Assembly (NCBI RefSeq): GCF_018613935.1
Contig: NZ_JAGGPF010000006.1
Span: forward strand, 157,034 to 221,033
Origin: Agromyces sp. ISL-38
GTDB lineage: Bacteria; Actinomycetota; Actinomycetes; Actinomycetales; Microbacteriaceae
DNA length: 64,000 nt
Direction: 5' to 3'
In this document: in pieces, positions 45,101 through 54,019 of the stretch
How the letters are laid out: every line of letters begins with the position of its first letter
Numbering within the stretch: position 1 is the stretch's first letter
Program-made: the position numbers and the translations under genes
The notes under the pieces: model-generated
What the model was told of the DNA's origin: nothing
What the model saw: only the letters and a program-made list of their open reading frames with translations
The model's database searches: none

Positions 45101-45823
45101 TCAGAACTCGTCGTCCTGAGCCCCTACCGTCGTCAGCTCGAGCTCCCGAACTGCGGCATTCGCCGCATCGATATACTTGCGCGCGGTCTCCATCGAGATG
45201 TCAATCTCTCGATGATGGGCGGCGGCATTCCGAAGCTGACTCAGGTCGAGGATCAAGCTCTTCAGGTAGGGGTCAACCCGCTCCGACTTACGTACCGCGA
45301 CCATGGGGCTTCGTGTGACAGACTCTCCCATCGCGGTAAGGAGGTTTACAGCTGCTCGCTCGACCCGAATGAAGGCAGTCACGACAGCCGCGGCAGGGTC
45401 AATTGATGCCAGCTCCAGCGCGATGTCGTCCGTCGGCGTGGACTCCGGTCGGCCGACGTAGTCGGGCGACTTCTGCGATGGAAGCCCTTCGGCGCTCTCC
45501 TCAACTTCCTCCACACTTTCTTCGAACCACTCTGCCTCGACACCCCATGGGGCTTTCAGCCGCTTGAGTTGGCCCATTCGGTCGAGGAGGGCTGAGAGTA
45601 ACGACACGAGTGGGCGTCGGAAGACGAGGAAGAGCGTCAACACGACGAGTGGCCATGCAAGCGAGCTTACGATCGAACTTAAGAAGCCCAGTAGATCACT
45701 TGCCGAAGGTTCGTCAGAACCTGATAACACGGAACCCATGGCCGGGGCAGGAGTGGGGGTTGGCGTCGGCACCGGACAAGCGTAGTGCGCGAGAGCATCG
45801 ATTCGAGAGCCAGAAGGCGTCAA
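45101..45823 (-). CDS. Single-TM protein with HEPN-like RNAAAH motif
   Basis: A 240-residue protein; an internal ATG at 45739 would remove 28 Pro/Thr-rich residues and may be the real start. One membrane segment follows (about 45-70; VSSLAWPLVVLTLFLVF), then an acidic linker (EEVEESAEG) and a helical cytoplasmic domain. That domain contains LRNAAAHHREIDIS. RNAAAH fits the Rx4-6H motif of HEPN ribonucleases, with the preceding helix placed as expected. HEPN proteins are common in toxin and defence loci, and a membrane-tethered form is unusual. It is divergent from the GIY-YIG-like gene by 34 bases. The family call is tentative. Confidence 0.65.
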   Translation of the reverse strand: MTPSGSRIDALAHYACPVPTPTPTPAPAMGSVLSGSDEPSASDLLGFLSSIVSSLAWPLVVLTLFLVFRRPLVSLLSALLDRMGQLKRLKAPWGVEAEWFEESVEEVEESAEGLPSQKSPDYVGRPESTPTDDIALELASIDPAAAVVTAFIRVERAAVNLLTAMGESVTRSPMVAVRKSERVDPYLKSLILDLSQLRNAAAHHREIDISMETARKYIDAANAAVRELELTTVGAQDDEF

Positions 45824-45857
45824 CCACGGTCATAGCGGATACGGTCGAGAGGACACG

Positions 45858-46394
45858 ATGATCGAATACGACGAGGCGGTCGCCGCCGTCGAAGCTGCAG
45901 CCGACTGGTCGGCGTGGGCTCCGTTCGCGGCCGTTGCGACCAGCGCGCCGACCACACCCGGGGTATGCCTGTTTCGCGCCAACTCTCGCATCATCTACCT
46001 GGGTGTTGCCGGGCCTCGCGATGGGAACGGTCGGAAGGATCCGACTGGCTTGTACGGTCGCTTCAGCATCTATCGGGGTGGCCGGATCACCGGGTTTGGG
46101 CAGGCGATCTTTGACATGGCTCTGGCTGACCGCGACTTCCTCGCCGCGCGCCAGGCAGAACTCGAGGCAGGCTCCGCCCAAACGCGCCGTCGATTGGGTC
46201 GTGCAGCGTACGAGCACATTAGTCCGGATGTACGGTGGACGACCGTCCTCACGAAACTGGATGCGCTGCAACTGGAGAAATCGATCGTCGGCCTTCTCCG
46301 TGTCTACGACTTGCTCAACCGCGAGGCCATCCGCTATCGCGCTAGGCGGCCCGAGGGCTTTTCCCGCATCGTCCCGAGCGGAGTCAGCAGGTAG
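45858..46394 (+). CDS. GIY-YIG nuclease-like protein
   Basis: A 178-residue protein. The segment GVCLFRANSRIIYLGVAG has the spacing of the GIY-YIG fold (GV-C for GIY, YLG for YIG), followed by a basic region GLYGRFSIYRGG that would carry the conserved Arg. A C-terminal helix contains LDALQLEKSIVGLLRVYDLLN, with a candidate Glu. GIY-YIG enzymes cut DNA, but degraded catalytic residues here mean activity is uncertain. It starts with ATG just after GAGAGGACACG. It lies in the repeat-flanked island, divergent from the HEPN-like gene. Confidence 0.6.
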   Translation: MIEYDEAVAAVEAAADWSAWAPFAAVATSAPTTPGVCLFRANSRIIYLGVAGPRDGNGRKDPTGLYGRFSIYRGGRITGFGQAIFDMALADRDFLAARQAELEAGSAQTRRRLGRAAYEHISPDVRWTTVLTKLDALQLEKSIVGLLRVYDLLNREAIRYRARRPEGFSRIVPSGVSR

Positions 46395-46477
46395 TCCTCG
46401 AACGGGGGGTGCCGCCGTCGCCAGCCCACCTGCATACTTCAGAGCATTGTCCATTGCGCTTGACGAATGGGGTTTGA

Positions 46478-47605
46478 GTGAGCGGTGCCAGTGCTGAGCA
46501 GCTTCTTGGAAAGCACCAAGGCGAGGATTGGCGAGCTCGCTTTCTGGACATCAGCGATCTAATCGAGATTCTTCGCGACTGCATCATCGACGACGAGTAC
46601 ACGATCCCCGATGATCTGAATGAAGCCATCATTCTTACTTCACGCGGCAATGCGCTCAAGAGCAGGCTGATCCGCAAGGAAGAGGTGCCTGCAAAGGAAG
46701 CACATTTAATGTGCGCGCTCACGCTAGGACACGACGAGCTTTTTGTCGATATCGAGGCCACAGATCCGAAGGCACTGTCGTCATCAATTGGCAGGCAGCT
46801 GAGGGACGGGGCAATTCGATTCCCTTTCATCTACTCGCGCGATCTCTACGACCTGTTTGCGGATCTCTTTGAGGAGGAGAAGGACTACCTGTCTTCTGAG
46901 GAGACCATGCGTTTGCTTCAAGCGATTCCGTGTGGCGTTTTTCAGTACGGGCGCTACATCATCGGACCAAGCGGCCTAACGGAAGCGCAGTCCGGACGTG
47001 CGCTCCGATTCTCCAAACGAGTCCCAGCATTTCACTGCAGTGATCCTGTCTGCCGAGACCTTCACTCGGTGGTGTTCAGCACAGGGCACAACGCTGAGAT
47101 CAACTCGCAACAGCACAAACTCGTTCGATACTTAGAATCTCTCGAGACGCCAGAGGCCGACTGGACTGGGTTGGCGATGGAGCTGAACAATCTGAGTGAG
47201 ACCCACTTCGGGGATCATTGGATCGCTCCCATGGTCACGTTGTTAGGCGATTGCTTGGGCCTCGAGGAGCTGCGGACCCTCATTGCAGAACTCGGAGATA
47301 GCCAGCCGATAGGCGAGCGCCCGGAGCTCCTTGAGATGGCGCCATGGCACAGCGACCAGACGATCGCAGCTGCACTAGACAAGCTCGTTCTTGCCGGCGA
47401 GATCGTAGTTCCCGAGGGTGAGGTGCGGGCACCTATCTCAACGGGCCACCTCCGTTCTGGGGCGTACCGGCTGCAGCCCCAACTTGGTTCGCAGGGCGTG
47501 CGCTTCGTGTCCGGAGATCCAGGTTTACCAACGCTTCGCCAGCGTGAGTTGATCAGGAAGCTGTACCTCTCGGGCAACGATGACGATCGCCACGAGCTCG
47601 ATTGA
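46478..47605 (+). CDS. Hypothetical protein, 5' part of a gene split by an in-frame TGA
   Basis: This frame gives 375 residues from GTG 46478 and ends in NDDDRHELD followed by TGA. The same frame stays open after that single TGA (codon 47603-47605) for another 402 codons, so the two parts probably form one protein of about 778 residues with a Trp-to-stop change or recoding. The product includes FHCSDPVCRDLHSVVFSTGH, resembling a zinc-binding or Cys/His pair. I recognise no family. Base composition is lower in GC than the sugar loci, which fits a transferred island. Confidence 0.6.
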   Translation: MSGASAEQLLGKHQGEDWRARFLDISDLIEILRDCIIDDEYTIPDDLNEAIILTSRGNALKSRLIRKEEVPAKEAHLMCALTLGHDELFVDIEATDPKALSSSIGRQLRDGAIRFPFIYSRDLYDLFADLFEEEKDYLSSEETMRLLQAIPCGVFQYGRYIIGPSGLTEAQSGRALRFSKRVPAFHCSDPVCRDLHSVVFSTGHNAEINSQQHKLVRYLESLETPEADWTGLAMELNNLSETHFGDHWIAPMVTLLGDCLGLEELRTLIAELGDSQPIGERPELLEMAPWHSDQTIAAALDKLVLAGEIVVPEGEVRAPISTGHLRSGAYRLQPQLGSQGVRFVSGDPGLPTLRQRELIRKLYLSGNDDDRHELD

Positions 47606-47608
47606 CAG

Positions 47609-48814
47609 TTGCGATCTGTTGATGGGAACTCACTCGAGGGCCGTCTCGATGAGTACCTGAGAACGAGTACGCCGCACGAGGCCCTCACGCGATTGGTGCT
47701 TTCGCGCAGCAGTAGTGCGATCGCCGCGAGCGAGGTCTCGGGGTTGGGCGATCTCGACGGTTTCTCGGACGAGGAACTCATCTCACGTCTGGCCTGGAAG
47801 CTGGGATTTGAGGTGGCGTCCGCGGACGATGGACACGCGAGTTTCTGGCGGCAGCACGAGAAGCTCTCAGCGATAGTTCAGAGCTGGAGAGGATCTGGGC
47901 CCGGCGATGCTGATGAGTTTCGGGGTCAGGCTTCCGCTTATTTCAGCAGCCTCGAAGGCATCCTTGAGGACTCGCTTTCGTTCGCTTCATGGAGCCTCTT
48001 GCGTGATCACATTTCGGCTGCGCGCCCGTTTGCATATGACAATGGACGAGACCGCCGGGACGGACTTCTCCTTCTCGCGCAGGCATATGAGAACTGGGCG
48101 ACGAAGACCCCGAACGAGACTCTGCGCTTCACTGGGCGGTTGACGATGTTCACGCTGGTGCGTGGATTTGGGGTGCTTGCCAGCGCCCTGTCGGCGCTTA
48201 TCGGTCGCTCAACCGAGTACGCGCGACCGATGAAGAACTACCCGGACTACGCGACCCGGAGCTCACTTCAGCATTTCCCGTTTCGATCAGTCCACCCGTT
48301 TCTTGACCTCGCGGAGCACAGTCGCATTCGTATCGTCGATGGTCTGGCCGCAGTCGAATCGATCATGGATGCAGGAACGCTTTCCAGCGTGCGAAACGAC
48401 TATTCGCACTATCGGCGCACCTCCCCAGAGCTCGCAGCTATGGAGACGACCCTGGAAGCGGTTGGCCGAGCGGTTCGACTTCTTGAGAACCTCGGGTTTG
48501 GTCTGAACGTTTGCCACCTTGCTGCTGAGTCCTCCGACGAGTGGGGCAGGCGAACTGTTCTTTTCGTTGGGCCACGCAGTCTGACCCACTCGTTCGCCAG
48601 ACCATCCAGTCTGGAATGGGTCGGGCTGCCTTCCTTGAGAAGCCCGCAGTACCTTGTTCGCTCCGCTCCGTTCGATGATGGCAATGAGGTACTGCGCTTC
48701 CTGCGTCGTTACGATAGCGATTTCGCTCGAATGTGGGATGAGTACCCCAAACCCCGGAAGAAGGCGTTGCCAACAGTCGATGGGACTGTCGGTGTTCAGC
48801 AAAGCGGTCACTGA
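47609..48814 (+). CDS. Hypothetical protein with HEPN-like RNDYSH, 3' part of the split gene
   Basis: In the same frame as 46478-47605 and separated from it by one TGA and one codon. It has only a weak TTG start and no good ribosome site, which supports it being the downstream half of one gene. The 401 residues are mostly helical. The segment SSVRNDYSHYRRTSPELAAM holds RNDYSH, an Rx4H pattern of HEPN ribonucleases, in a plausible helix. If it is translated alone, it would be a HEPN-like protein. The family is unknown to me. Confidence 0.55.
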   Translation: MRSVDGNSLEGRLDEYLRTSTPHEALTRLVLSRSSSAIAASEVSGLGDLDGFSDEELISRLAWKLGFEVASADDGHASFWRQHEKLSAIVQSWRGSGPGDADEFRGQASAYFSSLEGILEDSLSFASWSLLRDHISAARPFAYDNGRDRRDGLLLLAQAYENWATKTPNETLRFTGRLTMFTLVRGFGVLASALSALIGRSTEYARPMKNYPDYATRSSLQHFPFRSVHPFLDLAEHSRIRIVDGLAAVESIMDAGTLSSVRNDYSHYRRTSPELAAMETTLEAVGRAVRLLENLGFGLNVCHLAAESSDEWGRRTVLFVGPRSLTHSFARPSSLEWVGLPSLRSPQYLVRSAPFDDGNEVLRFLRRYDSDFARMWDEYPKPRKKALPTVDGTVGVQQSGH

Positions 48815-49040
48815 AGTGACGCCTTGAAGTGCGGTGGTCGAGCCGGCATCGCGCACGAGCCGGTACCTTTGAATGAGCGGCTGACTATACGCAACGCACT
48901 CTGCGGGCGTGAGGAGAAACCAACCCATGGCGCTATCCGTTCTGGAAATCGAACAAGTTCGCCTTTGCGCAATTCAGGCCCCGAGCGTCCCCGGCCGGAG
49001 CGACTACAGTCCTCCGGAAGCCTGACGGGTCGTCTGCTGC

Positions 49041-50849
49041 ATGGCTGGTAGATCGGGACAGCATGAAGCGTTATTTGCTGCGCCCACCATTCATTTCACG
49101 ATGACCACTCACGCCGGTGGCCCCATTGACCTCGAGTCCGCCGTGCGTCGCTTGCTTAGAGCCGACGTGGCAGTGGCGGCTGCGTGGCCCTCTGAGGCGG
49201 GCGTCCGCATCACACCCAAGATGCGTTCGCTCGTAAAGGTGATTCGTTCAGGGGAGCGCCTGCGCGATGACGCGGCCGAGTTTCGGTCCAGACGCTCCAT
49301 ATTGGCGGCCGCAAAGTTCGCAGTTCGGCATCCGCGCATCGTCGCCGAGACGCTGCGACATCCGCAGGCTGAGTCAACGCATAGTGGTGCGGTTGCGTCG
49401 ACGACGGGTTCCCAGGGACCAAGCACGGACTCACTCGAAGCGGCACTAGACACCGCGCGGGAGATCGTGATTGATGCCCAGACGATCGCGGCTGTTGAGC
49501 GCGGTATCGATACAACACTCTTTGGTGGCTCCAGCAGGGATGGAGACGAGTTCGTCCGAATAATCCTGCGGGGCTCTTATCACGACTTGCGGATGCCGCA
49601 ATCCGGCGGGACTGAACACGTGGTCTTCGAACCGCGTCTTCTCCTGCATCGATCTGGTGTTGTACAGCTGACCGTGGCGCTTCCGGTTCATCGGGAACTA
49701 ACCACGACCCAGCTCATAGAGATCTCTCGGTCAGACCGCGCGGTTCTGGTGCGTTCCGAGATTCCGGAGCCGCTCTTGGCGGGCCTCCCTAATAAGCATC
49801 TCTTCGGCCAATGGCAGGCGGAGCGCGACGCAGGTGCCCGCGTGCGTGTCATGGATTTCCCTGACCCCCCCACGATGGCGGATTCGCTGGATCAGCATCT
49901 CGGCGCCATCGGGGCAGTCATTGGCGCGCGCCTTCCGCGTGAATGGAACACGCATGCCACTGTGATCGCCGCAGTGGGGTCCTGCTGCAGGACGGGAACG
50001 AAGTGGCGAACTCGTCACGAGGATGCGATCGCCCGCGTGGCGACGCGCTTCACTTCGCGTGCGGAAGTTGATCTCGATCGTTTATCAGGCGTGAACCTCT
50101 CGGTGAGCGCGGACCACCGGATCTATACCAATCTCGGTTCGACGACCCGGATTCAAGTCGCCGGACAGCCCCCGGAACCGATTCATCATCTCGACACCGT
50201 GTTGATCGTCGAGCACACGTTGCTCCAATACTTCCGGCTCCGGAATCTGGAATCCGTTGCAATAGCTGGCCCGCTATACGACATGGAACTCGAGACCGCC
50301 TATGCCGAGGCGATCAACGTGTTCTCGGACATGCGTCAGCACGAGATCCGATATGGCTCAGCACGGGAGATCGCGACTCGTCTCCTCACCGATCTGGGCG
50401 GCGAGGAGATGCGTCGCACGATCGAGGCGGCGCTGAACTTATCCTCCCAGGCCAATGCCACTAGAACTGCGACCATTCAGTCAGCCCGGTCACTCCGGCT
50501 GACCTGGGCCGCGACCATTCTTGCGGCGCTCGTGGGGGTACCGGTCCTCGGCGATCTCCTCGACTATGTGTCAATGGTAGACGCGTCCACGCCCATCGGG
50601 CTCGTGCTCTCCCCGCTGAGGTGGGCGGCCGGTACGGGTGACTGGGGCCCGTGGGTGGTACTTGCAACCCTTGCGGCGGCATTCTTCGCACTCTGGCTGG
50701 TCGGGCGAGCAGCGAAGTTACCTGAGGCGATGCGTCGCACCGATCGGTTCCGGCGCCGCCGATCGTGGCTCCCCGCGGATCTTGAACTCATCGTCGAGAG
50801 CGGCGGCAGCGAAAGTAATCAGTCTCGCTCCCCAGCCCGACCCGACTAG
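49041..50849 (+). CDS. Hypothetical protein with two C-terminal TM segments
   Basis: A 602-residue protein (ATG 49101, giving 582, is an equal start option; neither has a clear ribosome site). The large N-terminal part is soluble and mixed alpha/beta. Two hydrophobic segments near the C-terminus (TWAATILAALVGVPVLGDLL, then VVLATLAAAFFALWLVG) would anchor it, with a short basic tail. I see no enzyme motif and no known family. It lies between the split gene and the Fic pair in the island. Membrane-anchored proteins of this shape can act as effectors or sensors in defence, but nothing here shows that. Confidence 0.65.
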   Translation: MAGRSGQHEALFAAPTIHFTMTTHAGGPIDLESAVRRLLRADVAVAAAWPSEAGVRITPKMRSLVKVIRSGERLRDDAAEFRSRRSILAAAKFAVRHPRIVAETLRHPQAESTHSGAVASTTGSQGPSTDSLEAALDTAREIVIDAQTIAAVERGIDTTLFGGSSRDGDEFVRIILRGSYHDLRMPQSGGTEHVVFEPRLLLHRSGVVQLTVALPVHRELTTTQLIEISRSDRAVLVRSEIPEPLLAGLPNKHLFGQWQAERDAGARVRVMDFPDPPTMADSLDQHLGAIGAVIGARLPREWNTHATVIAAVGSCCRTGTKWRTRHEDAIARVATRFTSRAEVDLDRLSGVNLSVSADHRIYTNLGSTTRIQVAGQPPEPIHHLDTVLIVEHTLLQYFRLRNLESVAIAGPLYDMELETAYAEAINVFSDMRQHEIRYGSAREIATRLLTDLGGEEMRRTIEAALNLSSQANATRTATIQSARSLRLTWAATILAALVGVPVLGDLLDYVSMVDASTPIGLVLSPLRWAAGTGDWGPWVVLATLAAAFFALWLVGRAAKLPEAMRRTDRFRRRRSWLPADLELIVESGGSESNQSRSPARPD

Positions 50850-51007
50850 CGCGCCGCCGCTACGCCGCAGAGCCGCGACGCTTGTCTTCACACTCTTGCG
50901 CCAGCGCTATCCGACGGTCGAACGCTGAACGTTAGGATCCTGACTGGGTCAAGGGCGGTGTTCGCTCGTAGACTGGAGAAAACGACCCTGAGTCTTGGAG
51001 GTGCGAC

Positions 51008-51181
51008 GTGGCTGCTGTTCGGAAGGTTTCGCCGGTGGCGCTGCGGCGCGCGGTCGTTCGTTCGACGGTGGCATCGGCCAAGCTTGAGAACCGCGTCGTG
51101 CCGAGTGGATACGTTCCGTCTGTGGAGGCGCGTCGTTTCGTCGAGGCGGCCAAGGCGCGCGCGATTCGTTCGGGCAAGTGA
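51008..51181 (+). CDS. Class I Fic antitoxin (small, 57 residues)
   Basis: A GTG at 51008 with GGAGG six bases upstream opens a 57-codon frame ending at 51179-51181, overlapping the Fic start as GTGA. The product contains VASAKLENRVVPSG, in which SAKLEN fits the inhibitory motif [S/T]xxxE[G/N] of class I Fic antitoxins. The Glu of that motif blocks ATP gamma-phosphate binding in the partner. It is basic and short, as is typical of these antitoxins. Motif, order and overlap together give good support despite its size. Confidence 0.8.
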   Translation: MAAVRKVSPVALRRAVVRSTVASAKLENRVVPSGYVPSVEARRFVEAAKARAIRSGK

Positions 51182-51804
51182 CGTTCGATCCCGGGTACGG
51201 TGAGACGCCGATCGACCCGGATGAAGCTGACGCCCTCACAACGGAGGCTCGAGCGGTGGTCGGCGATCCGCCGTTGAAGGCCGTGATCTTCGAACTCGAG
51301 CAGGAGATCGAGCAGGCCGTCGCCCTGGATCTCATCGACGCAGTGCTGCGCGGCGAGCTCCGCGTCGGCGATCTCCTGACACCGGATTTCGTGTTCGACG
51401 TGCATGAGCGCCTGTACGGTGCGGTCTGGTCGTGGGCGGGTCGGCCTCGAGTTCGGATGCTCAGCATCGGCGTCGATCCGTCCCACGTCCAGGTCGATCT
51501 GCGCTCCACGCTGGACAACCTCGCCTACCGGTGGGCCAATACCGACGACTGGGATGCCCGTCAGTTCGGCATCGCCGTGCATGCCGAACTCGTCCGTATC
51601 CATCCGTTCGTCGACGGCAATGGACGCACGACGCGCCTCATTGGCGACCTTGTCTATCTCACAGCACAGGATCCGCACTCGCCGCCGGCGGTCTACGACT
51701 GGAGCATCGACAAGCGCACGTACATCGAACTGCTGCGCGTGTTCGATCAGAACCGCGACCCGATCCCGCTCGCGGCGTTCATCCCGATCACGCTCATCGA
51801 GTAA
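51178..51804 (+). CDS. Fic domain AMP-transferase toxin
   Basis: A 208-residue Fic protein started at GTG 51178, overlapping its antitoxin. The Fic core motif HPFVDGNGRTTRL is complete, with catalytic His, the Asp and both Arg residues. Upstream are the flap region and the FDVHERLYGAVWSWAG segment typical of class I toxins. Such enzymes transfer AMP (or another nucleotide) to target proteins such as gyrase and topoisomerase IV and arrest growth when free of antitoxin. No inhibitory motif is present inside this chain, in line with the separate antitoxin. It is the last gene before the right 50-bp repeat. Confidence 0.93.
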   Translation: MTFDPGYGETPIDPDEADALTTEARAVVGDPPLKAVIFELEQEIEQAVALDLIDAVLRGELRVGDLLTPDFVFDVHERLYGAVWSWAGRPRVRMLSIGVDPSHVQVDLRSTLDNLAYRWANTDDWDARQFGIAVHAELVRIHPFVDGNGRTTRLIGDLVYLTAQDPHSPPAVYDWSIDKRTYIELLRVFDQNRDPIPLAAFIPITLIE

Positions 51805-51888
51805 AACGGAGCGCGTCGCGAACAGGACCATACCTATGACCTCGAGCGATGTTCGGGGTTCAAGTCCTGAGCGCCGGTTTCGGGACTT

Positions 51889-52047
51889 GATGCGTCAACG
51901 TTTATCCAACGTTTATTCGATCCGAGCCTGTCGAGCTGCGCCGAGGTGTCCCGAGTATTCTGGACGGCGTAGTGTCAGGATCGGCGAGAAATCCCCGATC
52001 ATGTCGAGATAGGTCGAGCAATTCGAGGGGCTAGGAGTTCGGGGGAG
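51889..52047 (+). repeat. Right copy of imperfect att-flanking repeat
   Basis: It shares blocks TTTATCCAACGTTTATTCGA and CAGGATCGGCGAGAAATCCC in the same order and spacing with 40855-41015, and leads into the identical 50-bp core. It lies 85 bases after the Fic stop. Confidence 0.6.
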
Positions 52048-52097
52048 TAGTCCCGGGTGAGTCCATCGGTCACGGGTTCAAGTCCCGTCCGCCCTAC
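52048..52097 (+). repeat. 50-bp direct repeat, tRNA-3'-end-like attachment site (right copy)
   Basis: Identical to 41016-41065 over all 50 bases, including the T-arm-like stem and loop and the acceptor end. The sequence diverges straight after it. The two copies bound an 11.0-kb segment, as attL and attR would for an island inserted in a tRNA 3' end. No integrase gene is left between them. Confidence 0.7.
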
Positions 52098-52386
52098 AAA
52101 AGCCCTGTTGAAGTAAGCTTTCTGTCTTCCGAGCGGTGTCGTGGCGACTGAATCCGACAGGCAGTCGAATCGGGACACGGTGCAACTCGCCTGCTCAAAG
52201 GTTTGCTCGGGAGCGGTGGCTTGATCTCGAGCGGACTGGCCCATGTTCCTTAAGCTGGTGTCCCGTGGACTGCGAAAAGGCCAAATCGGCTGAACCCGGA
52301 AACCAGTCCTCCGGGCGCGCCGTGGAACTCGAATGCCGGGCAGGGAAACCGGCAGGAACGAAACCCAGGCCGAATCATCAGCGTCC

Positions 52387-53070
52387 CTAAGGCGCCGGCG
52401 CTTGGGTTCCCGCTGGCGCCTTCACGGGTGCTTGGTCGGTCGGGAACATATCGTTCGGCAGGTCACGGACGGTAGCTGCCTTCCCTGTTCCTCTATAGGT
52501 CGCTGTCGCGATCGTGTTGTCTGCTGGGAAGCGCACCGTCAGTGTCGCTAGTTGGACCCCTATCTCGGTTGGTGTGAAGCGGATGGTGATGCTGCACTGG
52601 GCATGGGCGGGCAGGACTCCGCCGCACAGTGTTGTCGTCGTTGATAGGTCCTCGAATGTGAACGGGTTGCTTGCGTTCTCATTGGCGATCTCTGCCGTCC
52701 CAAGGGTTACGTCCGAGTCGGAGCCGTTCACCAGAGGGCGTGTGTCCGTATCGAAATCTCCGATCTCGGTTCCGAAGTTGAGTGATATGACTGGGCCGAG
52801 GATGACGACGTTCGGGTTCTCGGTCGGCTCTTCGTTACCACCCTCTCCACCGCCACCCTCGGTGCCTCCGCCTTCCGTTCCACCACCTTCGGTGCCTCCG
52901 CCTTCCGCTCCACCACCTTCGGTGCCCGACGTCTCCGTAGGTAGTGCCGTGTCAGGCGATTGTCCGCGCGGGGCTGTGACATCGCCGGGCGCGGCCGGGT
53001 TGCACCCGGTGACGGTGAGCATGACAGCTGCCAGGACTACGGCCAGCCTGAAACCTGTTCTATTCATCAT
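52387..53070 (-). CDS. Lipoprotein with Gly/Glu repeat stalk and a beta-sandwich domain
   Basis: A 227-residue protein with lipoprotein signal and lipobox MLTVTGC (Cys 23). A low-complexity stalk of GTEGG repeats (about 49-80) follows, encoded by tandem 15-base units at about 52840-52925. Residues about 90-195 form a beta-sandwich of the kind found in choice-of-anchor or HYDIN-like domains (LCGGVLPAHAQCSITIRFTP). It should be displayed on the outer face of the membrane. Its start overlaps the end of the membrane-protein gene upstream by eleven bases, so both are co-expressed. Function is unknown. Confidence 0.75.
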   Translation of the reverse strand: MMNRTGFRLAVVLAAVMLTVTGCNPAAPGDVTAPRGQSPDTALPTETSGTEGGGAEGGGTEGGGTEGGGTEGGGGEGGNEEPTENPNVVILGPVISLNFGTEIGDFDTDTRPLVNGSDSDVTLGTAEIANENASNPFTFEDLSTTTTLCGGVLPAHAQCSITIRFTPTEIGVQLATLTVRFPADNTIATATYRGTGKAATVRDLPNDMFPTDQAPVKAPAGTQAPAP

Positions 53071-54019
53071 CGTCTCTCTTCCCGGGCGTGTATTCGAGCC
53101 GGATACCCGGGCCTTCGGGAAGGACTATCGTGCCGCCCGTCACGTGATCCCATTCGAATGGCCACAAGAAGTATTTGTCGGCTGCGTGTTGCAGGAACCG
53201 GAGGCCGGTGTACTTGTACCGGTACACGGTGCCCGGGTCGGCGCTTACAGTCTCGACGACGGGAGCTTGGAGGCCGAGAGGGCGGTCGCTGTACACAACC
53301 ACGAGAGTCAGCCTCTCTTGGGCGGCCTCGATAGCTTCGGCGCGGCCGCGACCGAGCGACCCAGCCCACAAGGAGAACACCCAGAAGAGGCTGATGACGA
53401 CGAGCGACGCCAGCATGATGTAGCCCCCGCGTTGCCAGGACGTCAGACGTGGCGGCGGTGCAAATCCGACATTCCGAATGAGGGAAGCTCCTTCGGCGAC
53501 GAGCCCGGCGCTGAATCCCAGCACCAGCGGCGGTGCTCGGTAGTCAATCTCGAAGGGCCACCTGTTGAACAGGAACACGACACTCACGACCAGCCCCACG
53601 AACCCAACGACGACAGCGACCCACGCCCCCGCGCGAATCCATCGGTGGACTTTGCCGGCTCGGATGAGGTAAAGCAAAGCGCCATGGATAGCGAGCCAGA
53701 CCAACACGACCACCGAACTGACCGTGGCCGGAATTATGAGCGCGTCGGCACTGCGCAGCACGACGTCGTTCGGGGTGAGTTCCATGACGCTGACCTCAAC
53801 CCCGAGGTACCTGCCGCGTTCGTTCGTGTACTGCCAGCCGAACCAGAATGCGAGGCCGGCCGCGATCGCAGCCAAAGGAACTACGGCGGCGAGCCAGTCA
53901 AACACCGTACCGAATGACATCGACGCTGAACCACGCGGCACGTTGTCGGCAGCGGACTCCGGCATCAGCGGAGCCGGTGCCGGTGGTGCCTGCTCAAGCT
54001 TCTTGTTGCGGTTTCGCAC
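53060..54019 (-). CDS. Multi-pass membrane protein, hypothetical
   Basis: A 319-residue protein with a Pro/Ala-rich soluble N-terminus and five hydrophobic segments, including WLAAVVPLAAIAAGLAFWFG, IIPATVSSVVVLVWLAIHG, WVAVVVGFVGLVVSVVFLF and MLASLVVISLFWVFSLWAG. The C-terminal 100 residues are soluble (LTLVVVYSDRPLGLQAPV). I recognise no family. It overlaps the lipoprotein gene downstream, suggesting a joint envelope role. It lies between the island and the injection-system locus. Confidence 0.7.
   Translation of the reverse strand: MRNRNKKLEQAPPAPAPLMPESAADNVPRGSASMSFGTVFDWLAAVVPLAAIAAGLAFWFGWQYTNERGRYLGVEVSVMELTPNDVVLRSADALIIPATVSSVVVLVWLAIHGALLYLIRAGKVHRWIRAGAWVAVVVGFVGLVVSVVFLFNRWPFEIDYRAPPLVLGFSAGLVAEGASLIRNVGFAPPPRLTSWQRGGYIMLASLVVISLFWVFSLWAGSLGRGRAEAIEAAQERLTLVVVYSDRPLGLQAPVVETVSADPGTVYRYKYTGLRFLQHAADKYFLWPFEWDHVTGGTIVLPEGPGIRLEYTPGKRDDDE

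Noticed and set aside
52840..52925. Short tandem repeats as a CRISPR array
   Set aside because: The 15-base units are direct tandem copies without spacers and lie in frame in a lipoprotein gene, encoding GTEGG repeats.
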